Origin: SIG480 sp045614365
GTDB lineage: Bacteria > Bacillota > Clostridia > Oscillospirales > JAAYXM01
Length of the DNA stretch: 15,043 nt
Direction: 5' to 3'
NCBI GenBank assembly: GCA_045614365.1
Contig: JAZLCV010000128.1
Location: forward strand, 1 to 15,043
Shown in pieces: positions 1 to 6,812 of this stretch; positions within the stretch are counted from its first letter, which is position 1; each line of letters opens with the position of its first letter. Below the pieces are notes generated by a model. That model searched no databases. It was not told the DNA's origin and saw only the letters and a list, made by a program, of their open reading frames with translations. The position numbers and the translations under genes were made by a program.

Positions 1-19
1 ATAGCATAATTGTTCATTT

Positions 20-1153
20 CTATGCTTTATATACAACTTTTCCGTCAACGATTGTCATAACGACGTTGAAATCATCGTCAAGTACAGTGAGATGCGCGCG
101 CTTGCCAATATCAATCGAGCCGAATTTATCATACATACCAAGTGCCTGCGCCGGATTTTTCGTAACACCGAGCATAGCCTCTTCAAGAGGAATACCAAGT
201 GTTTTTACCACATTGCGCAGTGCCTCGTTTGTGCGAAGCGAAGAACCCGCAAGATTTCCGCCGTGCGTTCTTGCAACGCCGTCTTTTACTATAATTGGAA
301 GCGGACCGGACATATGCTCACCGTCCGGAAGTCCCGCCGCAGCAATAGAGTCGGTAATAAACACTATTTTATCCTTTCCTTTGCAGCGGATTGCAATTTT
401 CACAGGCTCGGGTGCGACGTGGAGAAAATCGCAGATAATCTCCCCGTATGCGTCGTCACGCACAAGGCTTGCACCGAGAATTCCCGGCTCGCGGTGATGA
501 AGAGACGGCATACAATTATATGTATGAATCGCGATACTTGCGCCACGGTCAAAGCCGGCATTCGCCTCAGCTGCCGTTGCCGCAGAGTGACCGCAGGAAA
601 CTTTTATTCCCTTTGATACGGCATATTCTATAACCTCAAGTGCGCCCGGAAGCTCCGGTGCAATTGCAAGCACGCGAAGGTGTCCCTTTCCTGCTTCATA
701 AAGACGATCCACATCTGCTTTTGTGGGAAGTGCAAGAAGGCTTTCTTCATGCGCGCCTTTATACTGATGAGACAAAAACGGGCCTTCGAGGTAAATTCCC
801 GCAATGTTTGCCCCGCTCGTGCCAAGGCTGATTCTCTCTGCAATGCGTTCCTCCGCAACAATAAGATTATCCACGCTGTCAGTTACCGTTGTTGCACAAA
901 ATTCCGCAACCCCGCTCTCTGCATAAAAGCGTGACATTTCATCAAGTTCTGAAAGCGATGCACCGTCAGCACCGAGCCCCGAACCGCCGTGCGTATGCAT
1001 ATCAATAAATCCGGGTAAAGTAATATATGCCGAAAGATCAAGTTCTGCCTCTCCTGCCGCACCTATTTTTGAGAATATACCGCCTTCTGTTTCTATGATG
1101 CCGGCGTTCAGGCTTTTGCCCGCGCTAAAACACCGTCCTACACGTATTTTCAT
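20..1153 (-). CDS. nagA: N-acetylglucosamine-6-phosphate deacetylase
   Basis: This enzyme removes acetate from GlcNAc-6-phosphate to give glucosamine-6-phosphate, feeding amino-sugar catabolism or recycling of wall fragments in the cytoplasm. The 377 residues match the usual family length of about 380. Seen: the HxH metal motif in GFIDMHTHG (His53, His55), the metal-binding Glu123 in YLEGPF, His189 in CGHSAA, His210 in IHTYNCM, the HHREPG substrate loop near 219-224 and the catalytic Asp268 in FITDSI. The start is an ATG with AGGAGG nine bases upstream (plus-strand 1163-1168). A candidate promoter lies at 1180-1208. The gene is divergent from the yitT-like gene, and its downstream neighbour lies outside the window, so a nagB partner cannot be judged. 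The two DNA-strand neighbours do not alter the call, which is secure. Confidence 0.96.
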   Translation of the reverse strand: MKIRVGRCFSAGKSLNAGIIETEGGIFSKIGAAGEAELDLSAYITLPGFIDMHTHGGSGLGADGASLSELDEMSRFYAESGVAEFCATTVTDSVDNLIVAEERIAERISLGTSGANIAGIYLEGPFLSHQYKGAHEESLLALPTKADVDRLYEAGKGHLRVLAIAPELPGALEVIEYAVSKGIKVSCGHSAATAAEANAGFDRGASIAIHTYNCMPSLHHREPGILGASLVRDDAYGEIICDFLHVAPEPVKIAIRCKGKDKIVFITDSIAAAGLPDGEHMSGPLPIIVKDGVARTHGGNLAGSSLRTNEALRNVVKTLGIPLEEAMLGVTKNPAQALGMYDKFGSIDIGKRAHLTVLDDDFNVVMTIVDGKVVYKA

Positions 1154-1179
1154 AATGAAAAACCTCCTGCACCTGTGAA

Positions 1180-1208
1180 TTTGTAATATTTTGCTGCCAA
1201 GTTTTCAA
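1180..1208 (-). promoter_or_regulatory. Candidate sigma-70 promoter of nagA
   Basis: Read on the minus strand, TTGAAA (plus positions 1203-1208) is followed after 17 bases by TACAAA (1180-1185). The -35 is good and the -10 matches consensus at four of six positions. It lies 26 bases before the nagA start and ribosome site. Inferred from pattern only. Confidence 0.5.
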
Positions 1209-1227
1209 AATTTGCATTATTTTATGC

Positions 1228-1256
1228 TTGATAACATCGCCGTTTCGTGTTATTAT
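1228..1256 (+). promoter_or_regulatory. Promoter of the yitT-like operon, extended -10
   Basis: TTGATA (1228-1233), a 17-base spacer, then TATTAT (1251-1256) preceded by TG at 1248-1249, which is an extended -10. Transcription would start near 1263 and leave a leader of about 57 bases before the ATG at 1320. This is one of the best promoter matches in the window. Confidence 0.65.
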
Positions 1257-1319
1257 TAAGTTAGCAATATATGTACTTTTATAAGTATACCACAAATAAA
1301 GCGGAAGTGACAACAAAAA

Positions 1320-2192
1320 ATGAAAACAAACTTAAGAAAGATAATTCTGGACTATATTATCATCGCCATCGGTGCATCTCTTTTTGCAGTTTCATTCAAT
1401 ATGTTTATCGCAAGAAGCGAAACCCCTATTGCAATGGGAGGCATAACCGGTATATCAATGGTTATAAATTATTTCTTCCCGAATCTCTCAATGGGTCTTT
1501 TAACCTTTCTCGTAAACGTTCCTTTTCTTGCTCTGGGCTTATGGAAAATAGGCGGACGTTTTATGGCAAAAACCGTTTTTGCATCGGTTGTCCTGTCGCT
1601 CGTTATGGATATTTCGGCGGCGTTCCCCGCGCTGACGCATGACCCTATGCTCTGTGCAATTTACGGCGGTATCGGAACGGGGGCAGGGCTCGGTCTTGTT
1701 TTTATCCGAAACGGCTCTACTGCCGGCACGGATATCGTCGGGCTTGTTCTTAAACAGAAATACACCGGCATCCCGCTCGGTAAGCTTGTTCTCGCAGCAG
1801 ACACGGTAATCGTTCTCTGTGCCTCCTTTGCGTTCAAGAGCGCAAACAGCGTGCTCTTTGCCATCATCAAGATGTATGCCGCTTCAATCGCAACCGACGG
1901 CGTAATATACGGTTTTACGACAGATAAGCTTGCGTATATTGTAACGGAAAAGACAGAGACTATAAGTAAGCTTGTCATTTCCGAGCTTCACCACGGAGCG
2001 ACTATTCTCTCCGGTGAAGGAGCCTTTACAAACCTGCCGAGAAAGATGATTATGTGTGCAATAAACCCGAACCAGATAGGACTTCTCAAGGAAATTGTAC
2101 GTGAGAATGACCCCGATGCATTTATGATCGTCACAAACACGCATGAGGTTCTCGGCTTCGGCTTTAAGCCGAATGTAAAAACAAATCTGTAA
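1320..2192 (+). CDS. YitT family membrane protein (DUF161/DUF2179)
   Basis: A 290-residue integral membrane protein of the YitT family, whose transported substrate or role is not established. Seen: an N-terminal hydrophobic half of about five or six membrane segments (roughly residues 8-30, 42-70, 84-105, 112-130, 155-195) with the family-typical glycine-rich stretches GGITGISMV and NGSTAGTDIVG, followed by a soluble C-terminal DUF2179 domain at about 218-280 (EVLGFGFK near its end). The length matches the family. The ATG has only a modest ribosome site, GGAAGTG at 1303-1309. It is the first gene of a probable operon with the ABC ATPase 41 bases downstream. Family assignment is firm; function is unknown. 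Confidence 0.9.
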   Translation: MKTNLRKIILDYIIIAIGASLFAVSFNMFIARSETPIAMGGITGISMVINYFFPNLSMGLLTFLVNVPFLALGLWKIGGRFMAKTVFASVVLSLVMDISAAFPALTHDPMLCAIYGGIGTGAGLGLVFIRNGSTAGTDIVGLVLKQKYTGIPLGKLVLAADTVIVLCASFAFKSANSVLFAIIKMYAASIATDGVIYGFTTDKLAYIVTEKTETISKLVISELHHGATILSGEGAFTNLPRKMIMCAINPNQIGLLKEIVRENDPDAFMIVTNTHEVLGFGFKPNVKTNL

Positions 2193-2233
2193 AGCGGTTT
2201 TGACAGGTAAATTTTATTCCGGAGGATTTTTCT

Positions 2234-2893
2234 TTGATACGGATAGAACACCTGTCAAAAATCTATAAAATGCCCGACGGAGACGTGCGTGCGCTCGATA
2301 ATGTGAGCCTCCACGTAAAAAAAGGCGAGTTTCTGGCAATTGTCGGAACCTCCGGCTCAGGCAAAAGCACACTTATGAATATGCTCGGTTGCCTTGACAA
2401 GCCGACCTTCGGTAATTACTTTTTAAACGGAGAGGACGTTCTCTCGAAAAAACGGCGGGAGCTTGCCCGCATCAGAAACCGCGAAATAGGCTTTATCTTT
2501 CAGGGCTTTAATCTTCTTGAGAAAATGACGGCGCTTGAAAACGTTGAGCTTCCGATGATGTATGCACGCATTCCGCGGAAAGAGCGGCGGGTTCTTGCAA
2601 AAGAAGCACTTTCCCGTGTCGGGCTGTCTCATCGGCTTTTTCATCTGCCGTCAGAGCTTTCCGGAGGTCAACAGCAGCGTGTGGCAATCGCCCGCGCAAT
2701 AACCCGCACGCCGTCTGTGATACTTGCCGACGAACCGACAGGGAATCTTGACAAGCCCACGACCCGCGAAATCCTTGAAATAATACATGAATTAAACGCC
2801 GGCGGAGCAACGGTAGTTCTTATCACCCATGACTCTCACGTTGCGGAAAGAGCGAGCCGCGTTATAGAAATATCAGAAGGAAAAATAAAATAA
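2234..2893 (+). CDS. ABC transporter ATP-binding protein, MacB/LolD type
   Basis: A 219-residue ATPase subunit of the type that works with MacB/FtsX-like permeases in peptide, lipoprotein or antibiotic export. Seen: Walker A GTSGSGKST (residues 38-46), Q-loop Gln90, signature LSGGQQQRVAIARA (142-155), Walker B VILADEPTGNLD (162-173) with catalytic Glu167, and the switch His199 in LITHD. All elements needed for ATP hydrolysis are present. The start is TTG with GGAGG at 2221-2225, eight bases upstream. No permease lies beside it: the upstream gene is YitT-like and the downstream gene a deaminase. The partner must be encoded elsewhere, or the ATPase may serve YitT, which no known case supports. 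The ATPase family is certain and the substrate unknown. Confidence 0.93.
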   Translation: MIRIEHLSKIYKMPDGDVRALDNVSLHVKKGEFLAIVGTSGSGKSTLMNMLGCLDKPTFGNYFLNGEDVLSKKRRELARIRNREIGFIFQGFNLLEKMTALENVELPMMYARIPRKERRVLAKEALSRVGLSHRLFHLPSELSGGQQQRVAIARAITRTPSVILADEPTGNLDKPTTREILEIIHELNAGGATVVLITHDSHVAERASRVIEISEGKIK

Positions 2894-2906
2894 AGAGGTG
2901 TTCATA

Positions 2907-3398
2907 ATGGAGCGCAGAGACAAATTCAACTACTACCTTGACATCGCAGAAACCGTACTGGAGCGAGGCACATGCCTTCGCCGTAACTACGGAGCAATCA
3001 TCGTAAGAAATGATTCCATCATATCCACAGGATATGTCGGTGCACCGCGCGGGCGTGCAAACTGTTGTGACCTCGGCTATTGCCGCCGCGAGCAGCTTAA
3101 AATCCCCCGCGGAGAGAGATACGAGCTTTGCCGCAGTGTCCACGCCGAGGCTAATGCAATCATCGCGGCACCGCGCTCGGAAATGCTCGGCTCAACGCTC
3201 TATCTTGTCGGAAAGGACAAGCAGACAGGCGAGCTTATCCCCAATGCAAGCTCGTGCGCAATGTGCAAGCGTATGATAATAAACGCAGGCATCGAGCGCG
3301 TTGTAATCCGCAACACACCCGATAAGTACACAATCATCCTCGTTTCCGACTGGGTTAAGAACGACGATTCTCTTGATGATAACATAATGGGATACTGA
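2907..3398 (+). CDS. Deoxycytidylate (dCMP) deaminase family protein
   Basis: A 163-residue zinc-dependent deaminase, most like dCMP deaminase/ComEB, which turns dCMP into dUMP for dTMP synthesis. Seen: the zinc and catalytic motif HAEANAI (His79, Glu81) and the second motif SCAMC (Cys117, Cys120), plus a cysteine cluster upstream (CCDLGYCRRE around 53-61 and Cys75) like the extra metal site of phage T4-type dCMP deaminases. One deviation is that the usual Pro before the first motif-two Cys is Ser116. I chose the ATG at 2907, with AGGTG six to ten bases upstream, over an in-frame GTG at 2898 that lies inside the ribosome site. It follows the ABC gene by 13 bases. dCMP is the likely substrate but is not proven by sequence. 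Confidence 0.88.
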   Translation: MERRDKFNYYLDIAETVLERGTCLRRNYGAIIVRNDSIISTGYVGAPRGRANCCDLGYCRREQLKIPRGERYELCRSVHAEANAIIAAPRSEMLGSTLYLVGKDKQTGELIPNASSCAMCKRMIINAGIERVVIRNTPDKYTIILVSDWVKNDDSLDDNIMGY

Positions 3399-3402
3399 CA
3401 CA

Positions 3403-3430
3403 TTGAAATACATAAGAGATATACTATAAA
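3403..3430 (+). promoter_or_regulatory. Candidate promoter for the small protein, nth and phosphatase genes
   Basis: TTGAAA (3403-3408), a 16-base spacer and TATAAA (3425-3430) sit in the gap after the deaminase stop codon. A start near 3437 would give a leader of about 22 bases before the small gene at 3459. No terminator is visible between the deaminase and this site, so readthrough from upstream is also possible. Confidence 0.45.
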
Positions 3431-3458
3431 AGTTATTTAATAAGGGATATTTACAGCT

Positions 3459-3617
3459 ATGAAAAAATTCTTTTCTTTTTTAAGTAAGCTGGCTGCTTTT
3501 GTAACGTTTTCCGGTGTTGTTTTTTATTGCATTGCTTACTTTTTTGCATCAAAAACCCGCCGCATAAACGAGCTGTTTTCAAAAAAAGCAGACTCTTCGG
3601 AAGATGATGGAGAATAA
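3459..3617 (+). CDS. Small single-pass membrane protein, 52 residues
   Basis: A short gene in the gap between the deaminase and nth genes. Its start is ATG with AAGGGA at 3442-3447, eleven bases upstream, and it ends three bases before the nth start; the nth ribosome site (GGAG, 3609-3612) lies inside its last codons, so the two are probably co-translated. The product begins MKKFFSFLSK, has one hydrophobic segment at about residues 11-31, then a basic stretch (SKTRRINELFSKK) and an acidic tail (DSSEDDGE). The positive charge after the segment could hold the tail inside the cell, or the N-terminus could be an uncleaved signal. I do not recognise a family. Support is the start site, position and charge pattern only. 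Confidence 0.7.
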   Translation: MKKFFSFLSKLAAFVTFSGVVFYCIAYFFASKTRRINELFSKKADSSEDDGE

Positions 3618-3620
3618 GAT

Positions 3621-4259
3621 ATGAAATTTCGCGACAGAGTCCTTGGAATCGTAGATGGATTAAAAAAAGAATATCCTCAGGCTGAATGCTCGCTTAATTA
3701 CGACGAGCCTTACCAGCTTCTTTTTGCTACGCGCCTCTCCGCACAATGTACGGATGCGCGCGTAAATATAGTCACAAAAGAGCTGTACTCTCGCTACAGA
3801 ACACTTCGCGAAATCGCAGAGTGCGATATTGCGGAGCTTGAAAAGATTGTACATCCGTGCGGCGTTTTTCGCATGAAGGCGCGGGATATACGCGCCGCGG
3901 CGAATATGCTTATTGAAAAATTCGGTGGCGAAGTTCCCGATACCATGGAAGAGCTTCTTTCTCTTCCCGGTGTCGGAAGAAAGACGGCAAATCTCATTCT
4001 CGGTGATATTTTCAAAAAACCCGCAGTTGTCGCCGATACTCATTGTATACGTATATCAAACAAGCTCGGTCTTTGCAACAGCACTGATCCAAAAAAGGTT
4101 GAACTGCGCCTTAAAGAAATAGTTCCGCCCGATGAGCAGAATATGCTGTGTCACCGTTTTGTGTGGCACGGCAGAGCGGTATGCAGCGCAAGAAGCCCGA
4201 AATGCGAAGAATGCAGTATTGCAAAATTCTGTAATACATATGAGAAAAACAGTAAATAA
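3621..4259 (+). CDS. nth: Endonuclease III, DNA glycosylase/AP lyase
   Basis: This base-excision repair enzyme removes oxidised pyrimidines and cleaves the abasic site. The 212 residues match the E. coli length (211). Seen: SAQCTD (40-45) in the substrate pocket, the helix-hairpin-helix LPGVGRKTA (115-123) containing catalytic Lys121, catalytic Asp139 in VADTHCIRISNKLGL, and four cluster cysteines at 188, 195, 198 and 204 with the exact C-x6-C-x2-C-x5-C spacing of the 4Fe-4S cluster. All catalytic and cluster residues are present. The ribosome site is GGAG eight bases before the ATG, within the end of the preceding small gene. The phosphatase gene follows after 32 bases. The identification is secure. 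Confidence 0.97.
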   Translation: MKFRDRVLGIVDGLKKEYPQAECSLNYDEPYQLLFATRLSAQCTDARVNIVTKELYSRYRTLREIAECDIAELEKIVHPCGVFRMKARDIRAAANMLIEKFGGEVPDTMEELLSLPGVGRKTANLILGDIFKKPAVVADTHCIRISNKLGLCNSTDPKKVELRLKEIVPPDEQNMLCHRFVWHGRAVCSARSPKCEECSIAKFCNTYEKNSK

Positions 4260-4291
4260 ACCCGGCAAACGGGATAAGGAGACAATATAAA

Positions 4292-4945
4292 ATGGCAATA
4301 AAAGCACTACTCTTAGACCTTGACGGCACAATCCTTGACACACTTGATGACCTTTGCGACAGCGTAAATTTTGCGCTTTCCGCGCACGGGCATCCGATGC
4401 GCACGAAACGTGAGATACGCGCAATCCTCGGCAACGGCGTTATAAACTTAATAACCCGCTCGCTCCCCGAAGGCGTAAGCAACGAACAATTCGAAGAATG
4501 CCTTGCTACATATAAAGAACATTACGAAATAAATAAAACAAATAAAACAGCTCCGTATAAGGGAATTCCTGAAGCACTTTCTGCACTCCGTGCCGAAGGA
4601 TACAAGCTCGCAATCGTATCCAATAAGCACAATGAGGCGGCACAAGGGCTTTATAATCTGTTCTTTTCCGAGCTTGCAGACTTCGCAATAGGCAACACAG
4701 CGGAAATCCCCAAGAAACCTGAACCGGATATGGTTTTTGCCGCAGCAGAAAAGCTCGGCGTTTCGCTTGACGAAATAGTTTTTGTCGGTGATTCCGAGGT
4801 AGATTTCCAGACCGCACAAAACGCAGGCGTTCCGTGCATTTCCGTAACATGGGGCTTCAGAGACGAGGATGTTCTCCGTGAAGCCGGCGCAACAGTTTTT
4901 GCCCACTCTCCGGACGAGCTTGTAGCGGCAGTAAAAAATATATAA
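4292..4945 (+). CDS. HAD-superfamily phosphatase, phosphoglycolate phosphatase-like
   Basis: A 217-residue haloacid dehalogenase phosphatase, probably acting on a small phosphorylated metabolite in the cytoplasm. Seen: motif I LLLDLDGTILDT with nucleophile Asp9 and acid/base Asp11, a helical C1 cap at about 16-85, motif II Ser110 in IVSNK, motif III Lys142 in PKKPEPD and motif IV GDSEVDFQ (Asp167, Asp171). This set and length fit the Gph/PpaX/YjjG group. Phosphoglycolate from DNA repair would make sense next to endonuclease III, since 3'-phosphoglycolate ends arise from oxidative damage, but the substrate cannot be read from sequence. The ribosome site is AAGGAGA at 4276-4282, nine bases before the ATG. 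It is the last gene before a hairpin terminator. Confidence 0.88.
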   Translation: MAIKALLLDLDGTILDTLDDLCDSVNFALSAHGHPMRTKREIRAILGNGVINLITRSLPEGVSNEQFEECLATYKEHYEINKTNKTAPYKGIPEALSALRAEGYKLAIVSNKHNEAAQGLYNLFFSELADFAIGNTAEIPKKPEPDMVFAAAEKLGVSLDEIVFVGDSEVDFQTAQNAGVPCISVTWGFRDEDVLREAGATVFAHSPDELVAAVKNI

Positions 4946-4961
4946 CCTGTATCTATGCTTC

Positions 4962-5000
4962 GGGGCATCTCATTGCGAGGTGCCCCCGCTTGTTTTATTC
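4962..5000 (+). terminator. Probable intrinsic terminator after the phosphatase gene
   Basis: A ten-base-pair stem (GGGGCATCTC at 4962-4971 with GAGGTGCCCC at 4977-4986, one G-T wobble) and a five-base loop are followed by a modest T-rich run TTGTTTTATTCTT. It lies 16 bases after the stop codon. The T run is interrupted, so termination may be incomplete. Confidence 0.65.
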
Positions 5001-5032
5001 TTAAAACTTTTTCGCTTTCCGACAATAAAACC

Positions 5033-5061
5033 TTGCAAAATCAGTAAAAATAGAATAATAT
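5033..5061 (+). promoter_or_regulatory. Secondary candidate promoter upstream of the HTH-mutase gene
   Basis: TTGCAA (5033-5038), a 17-base spacer and TAATAT (5056-5061), in an AT-rich tract. Use of this site would place both downstream dyads in a transcribed leader of about 120 bases, where they could form RNA hairpins. It is weaker than the promoter at 5132-5160 and may be chance in AT-rich sequence. Confidence 0.3.
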
Positions 5062-5091
5062 AATATGTATAACATAAAATAACATCAGCAT

Positions 5092-5114
5092 TTTCGCAAC
5101 TTTCAGTTGCGGAA
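5092..5114. promoter_or_regulatory. Inverted repeat upstream of the HTH-mutase gene, candidate operator
   Basis: The arms TTTCGCAACT (5092-5101) and AGTTGCGGAA (5105-5114) are complementary over ten positions with one G-T pair and a three-base centre. The core CGCAACTTTCAGTTGCG is a perfect dyad. It lies 18 bases upstream of the -35 box at 5132. A dyad of this size fits a dimeric XRE-type regulator, or a short RNA hairpin if transcribed from upstream. Confidence 0.45.
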
Positions 5115-5119
5115 GTTTT

Positions 5120-5133
5120 AACCAAAGTTGGTT
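5120..5133. promoter_or_regulatory. Perfect dyad overlapping the -35 box, candidate operator
   Basis: AACCAAAGTTGGTT is a perfect 6+2+6 dyad. Its last two bases are the first two of the -35 box TTGATA (5132-5137). A protein bound here would block RNA polymerase. The half-site core CAA...TTG resembles that of the dyad at 5092-5114. The natural candidate ligand is the DNA-binding domain encoded by the next gene; this is inference. Confidence 0.5.
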
Positions 5134-5160
5134 GATAAACCCGGAGTTTTTTGCTATTAT
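5132..5160 (+). promoter_or_regulatory. Promoter of the HTH-mutase operon, extended -10
   Basis: TTGATA (5132-5137), a 17-base spacer and TATTAT (5155-5160), with TG at 5152-5153 giving an extended -10. The predicted start near 5167 leaves a leader of about 23 bases before the ATG at 5190, which excludes any coding start upstream of that point. The architecture is the same as for the yitT promoter. Confidence 0.7.
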
Positions 5161-5189
5161 GTTGCGTAGATAATAAGAAAGGCGGTTTT

Positions 5190-6812
5190 ATGCCGATGAC
5201 TATTGGTGAAAAAATAACGTGGCTTCGCACGTCTGCGGATATATCTCAGGAGCAGCTTGCGGAAAAGATTTCAGTTTCCCGACAGGCTGTTTCAAAATGG
5301 GAGATGGATCAGTCTCTTCCTCAGATAGACAAAGTTTTACAGCTTTGCGATCTTTTCGGAGTTTCCTCCGATGCACTTCTGAAGAATGAAATTTGCTTGC
5401 GCTCGGATGATGAAAAGAAAAAGAAAAACAAGTACTTCGGAACCGACGGTTTCCGCGGCGAGGCAAATGTAGGGCTTACCTCAACCCAGGCATATAAGGT
5501 AGGGCGTTTTCTCGGCTGGTACTTTTCTTCTTCCCTTTCCGGTTGCGGCAATGCCGGCTACCGTCCGAGAATAGTAATCGGAAAAGACACCCGGCGCTCA
5601 AGCTATATGCTTGAATATTCCATTGCCGCGGGAATTACGGCATCCGGCGCCGATGCGTATATGCTCCACGTTACCACAACGCCGAGCGTTTCTTATGTGA
5701 CACGTCAGGATGAGTTTGACTGCGGAATAATGATTACCGCATCTCACAACCCGTATTACGATAACGGAATTAAAGTTATAAATAAATACGGTGAAAAGCT
5801 TGACGATAACACCACCGCACTTATCGAAAGCTATCTCGACGGGGATTTTTCCACACTCGGATTATCGGATGATTTGCCGTTTGCTACCGGCGACCGCATA
5901 GGACGGATTGTGGATTATTCATCCGGAAGAAACAGATATCTCGGATATCTTATATCCCTTGCATCAAATTCCTATAAGGATTTAAAAATAGGCCTTGACT
6001 GTGCAAACGGAGCTTCGTGGATGATTGCAAAGTCCGTGTTCGGTGCACTCGGCGCACAAACTGTTGTTATCGGTGCTGAGCCTGACGGACTTAATGTGAA
6101 CAACGGTTGCGGCTCCACCCATATAGAAAAATTGCAGGACCTTGTCCGCGAAAAACACCTTGACCTTGGCTTTGCCTTTGACGGAGATGCGGACCGCTGT
6201 ATTGCCGTTGATGAAAACGGAAATGTGATAGACGGAGACGTTATGCTCTACATTCTCGGCAAACGCCTAAAATCCCGCGGAATGCTGAGCGGTGACACGG
6301 TGGTAACCACCATTATGTCAAACAGCGGACTTGCGGAAAGCCTTAGCGAAATAGGAATAAAAAGCATACAGACTCAGGTGGGCGACCGATATGTATATGA
6401 ATGTATGCAAAAGGGAAATTACAGCCTTGGCGGCGAGCAATCCGGACATATTATTCTCAAAAAATATGCCACAACAGGCGACGGTATTCTGACGGCAATA
6501 ATGATAGCAGAAGAAATCTGCGACTGCAAAATGTCCCTTTCCAAGCTTTCAGAAGGAGTAAGCATCTACCCGCAGGCTCTCAAAAACGTAAGAGTTGTTG
6601 ACAAGGATGCCGTGCTGGGCGATACTGAGGTTCAGAATGCCGTTAAAGCTGCAGAGCGCGAGATTGCAGGAAAAGGCAGAATTCTCCTTCGTCCGAGCGG
6701 CACAGAACCGCTGATACGTATTATGGCAGAATGCCAAAGCGCTGAAAAATGCAGAGAATATACAGAAAATATAGCAAATGTGATTTCAGAAAGGGGTTAC
6801 AGCATTGGATAA
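5190..6812 (+). CDS. XRE-type HTH domain fused to phosphoglucosamine mutase
   Basis: A 540-residue fusion. Residues 4-64 form a Cro/C1-type helix-turn-helix (EQLAEKISVSRQAVSKWE covers the turn and recognition helix); a charged linker with KKKK (about 70-80) leads into a complete GlmM-type mutase (81-540). The mutase converts glucosamine-6-phosphate to glucosamine-1-phosphate on the way to UDP-GlcNAc. Seen: KYFGTDGFRG (81-90), the phosphoserine loop TASHNP with Ser185, metal loop DGDADR (Asp331, 333, 335), the sugar-specificity loop GGEQSGH (414-420) typical of GlmM, and the phosphate-binding RPSGTEP (501-507). All catalytic elements are intact. No stop or frameshift separates the parts. The start ATG has AAAGG at 5178-5182; a second ATG is two codons on. 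The next gene overlaps by eight bases. GlmM proteins are normally about 445 residues with no DNA-binding domain. Substrate could also be another hexose phosphate. Confidence 0.93.
   Translation: MPMTIGEKITWLRTSADISQEQLAEKISVSRQAVSKWEMDQSLPQIDKVLQLCDLFGVSSDALLKNEICLRSDDEKKKKNKYFGTDGFRGEANVGLTSTQAYKVGRFLGWYFSSSLSGCGNAGYRPRIVIGKDTRRSSYMLEYSIAAGITASGADAYMLHVTTTPSVSYVTRQDEFDCGIMITASHNPYYDNGIKVINKYGEKLDDNTTALIESYLDGDFSTLGLSDDLPFATGDRIGRIVDYSSGRNRYLGYLISLASNSYKDLKIGLDCANGASWMIAKSVFGALGAQTVVIGAEPDGLNVNNGCGSTHIEKLQDLVREKHLDLGFAFDGDADRCIAVDENGNVIDGDVMLYILGKRLKSRGMLSGDTVVTTIMSNSGLAESLSEIGIKSIQTQVGDRYVYECMQKGNYSLGGEQSGHIILKKYATTGDGILTAIMIAEEICDCKMSLSKLSEGVSIYPQALKNVRVVDKDAVLGDTEVQNAVKAAEREIAGKGRILLRPSGTEPLIRIMAECQSAEKCREYTENIANVISERGYSIG

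Noticed and set aside
1..17. Possible start of the next minus-strand gene (ATG at 17-15), such as nagB
   Set aside because: Only a few codons are visible and there is no clear ribosome site, so it cannot be supported.
1273..1291. Inverted repeat TACTT/AAGTA in the yitT leader
   Set aside because: Five base pairs in AT-rich sequence is within chance expectation.
5151..5189. A TTG start 13 codons upstream of the HTH-mutase ATG
   Set aside because: It lies before the predicted transcription start and overlaps the -10 box, has no ribosome site, and adds residues absent from XRE domains. The ATG at 5190 has AAAGG seven bases upstream.
5056..5190. Riboswitch such as glmS-type or another RNA sensor before the mutase gene
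   Set aside because: No conserved riboswitch core is recognisable, and the better promoter leaves only about 23 bases of leader. The dyads fit DNA operators better.
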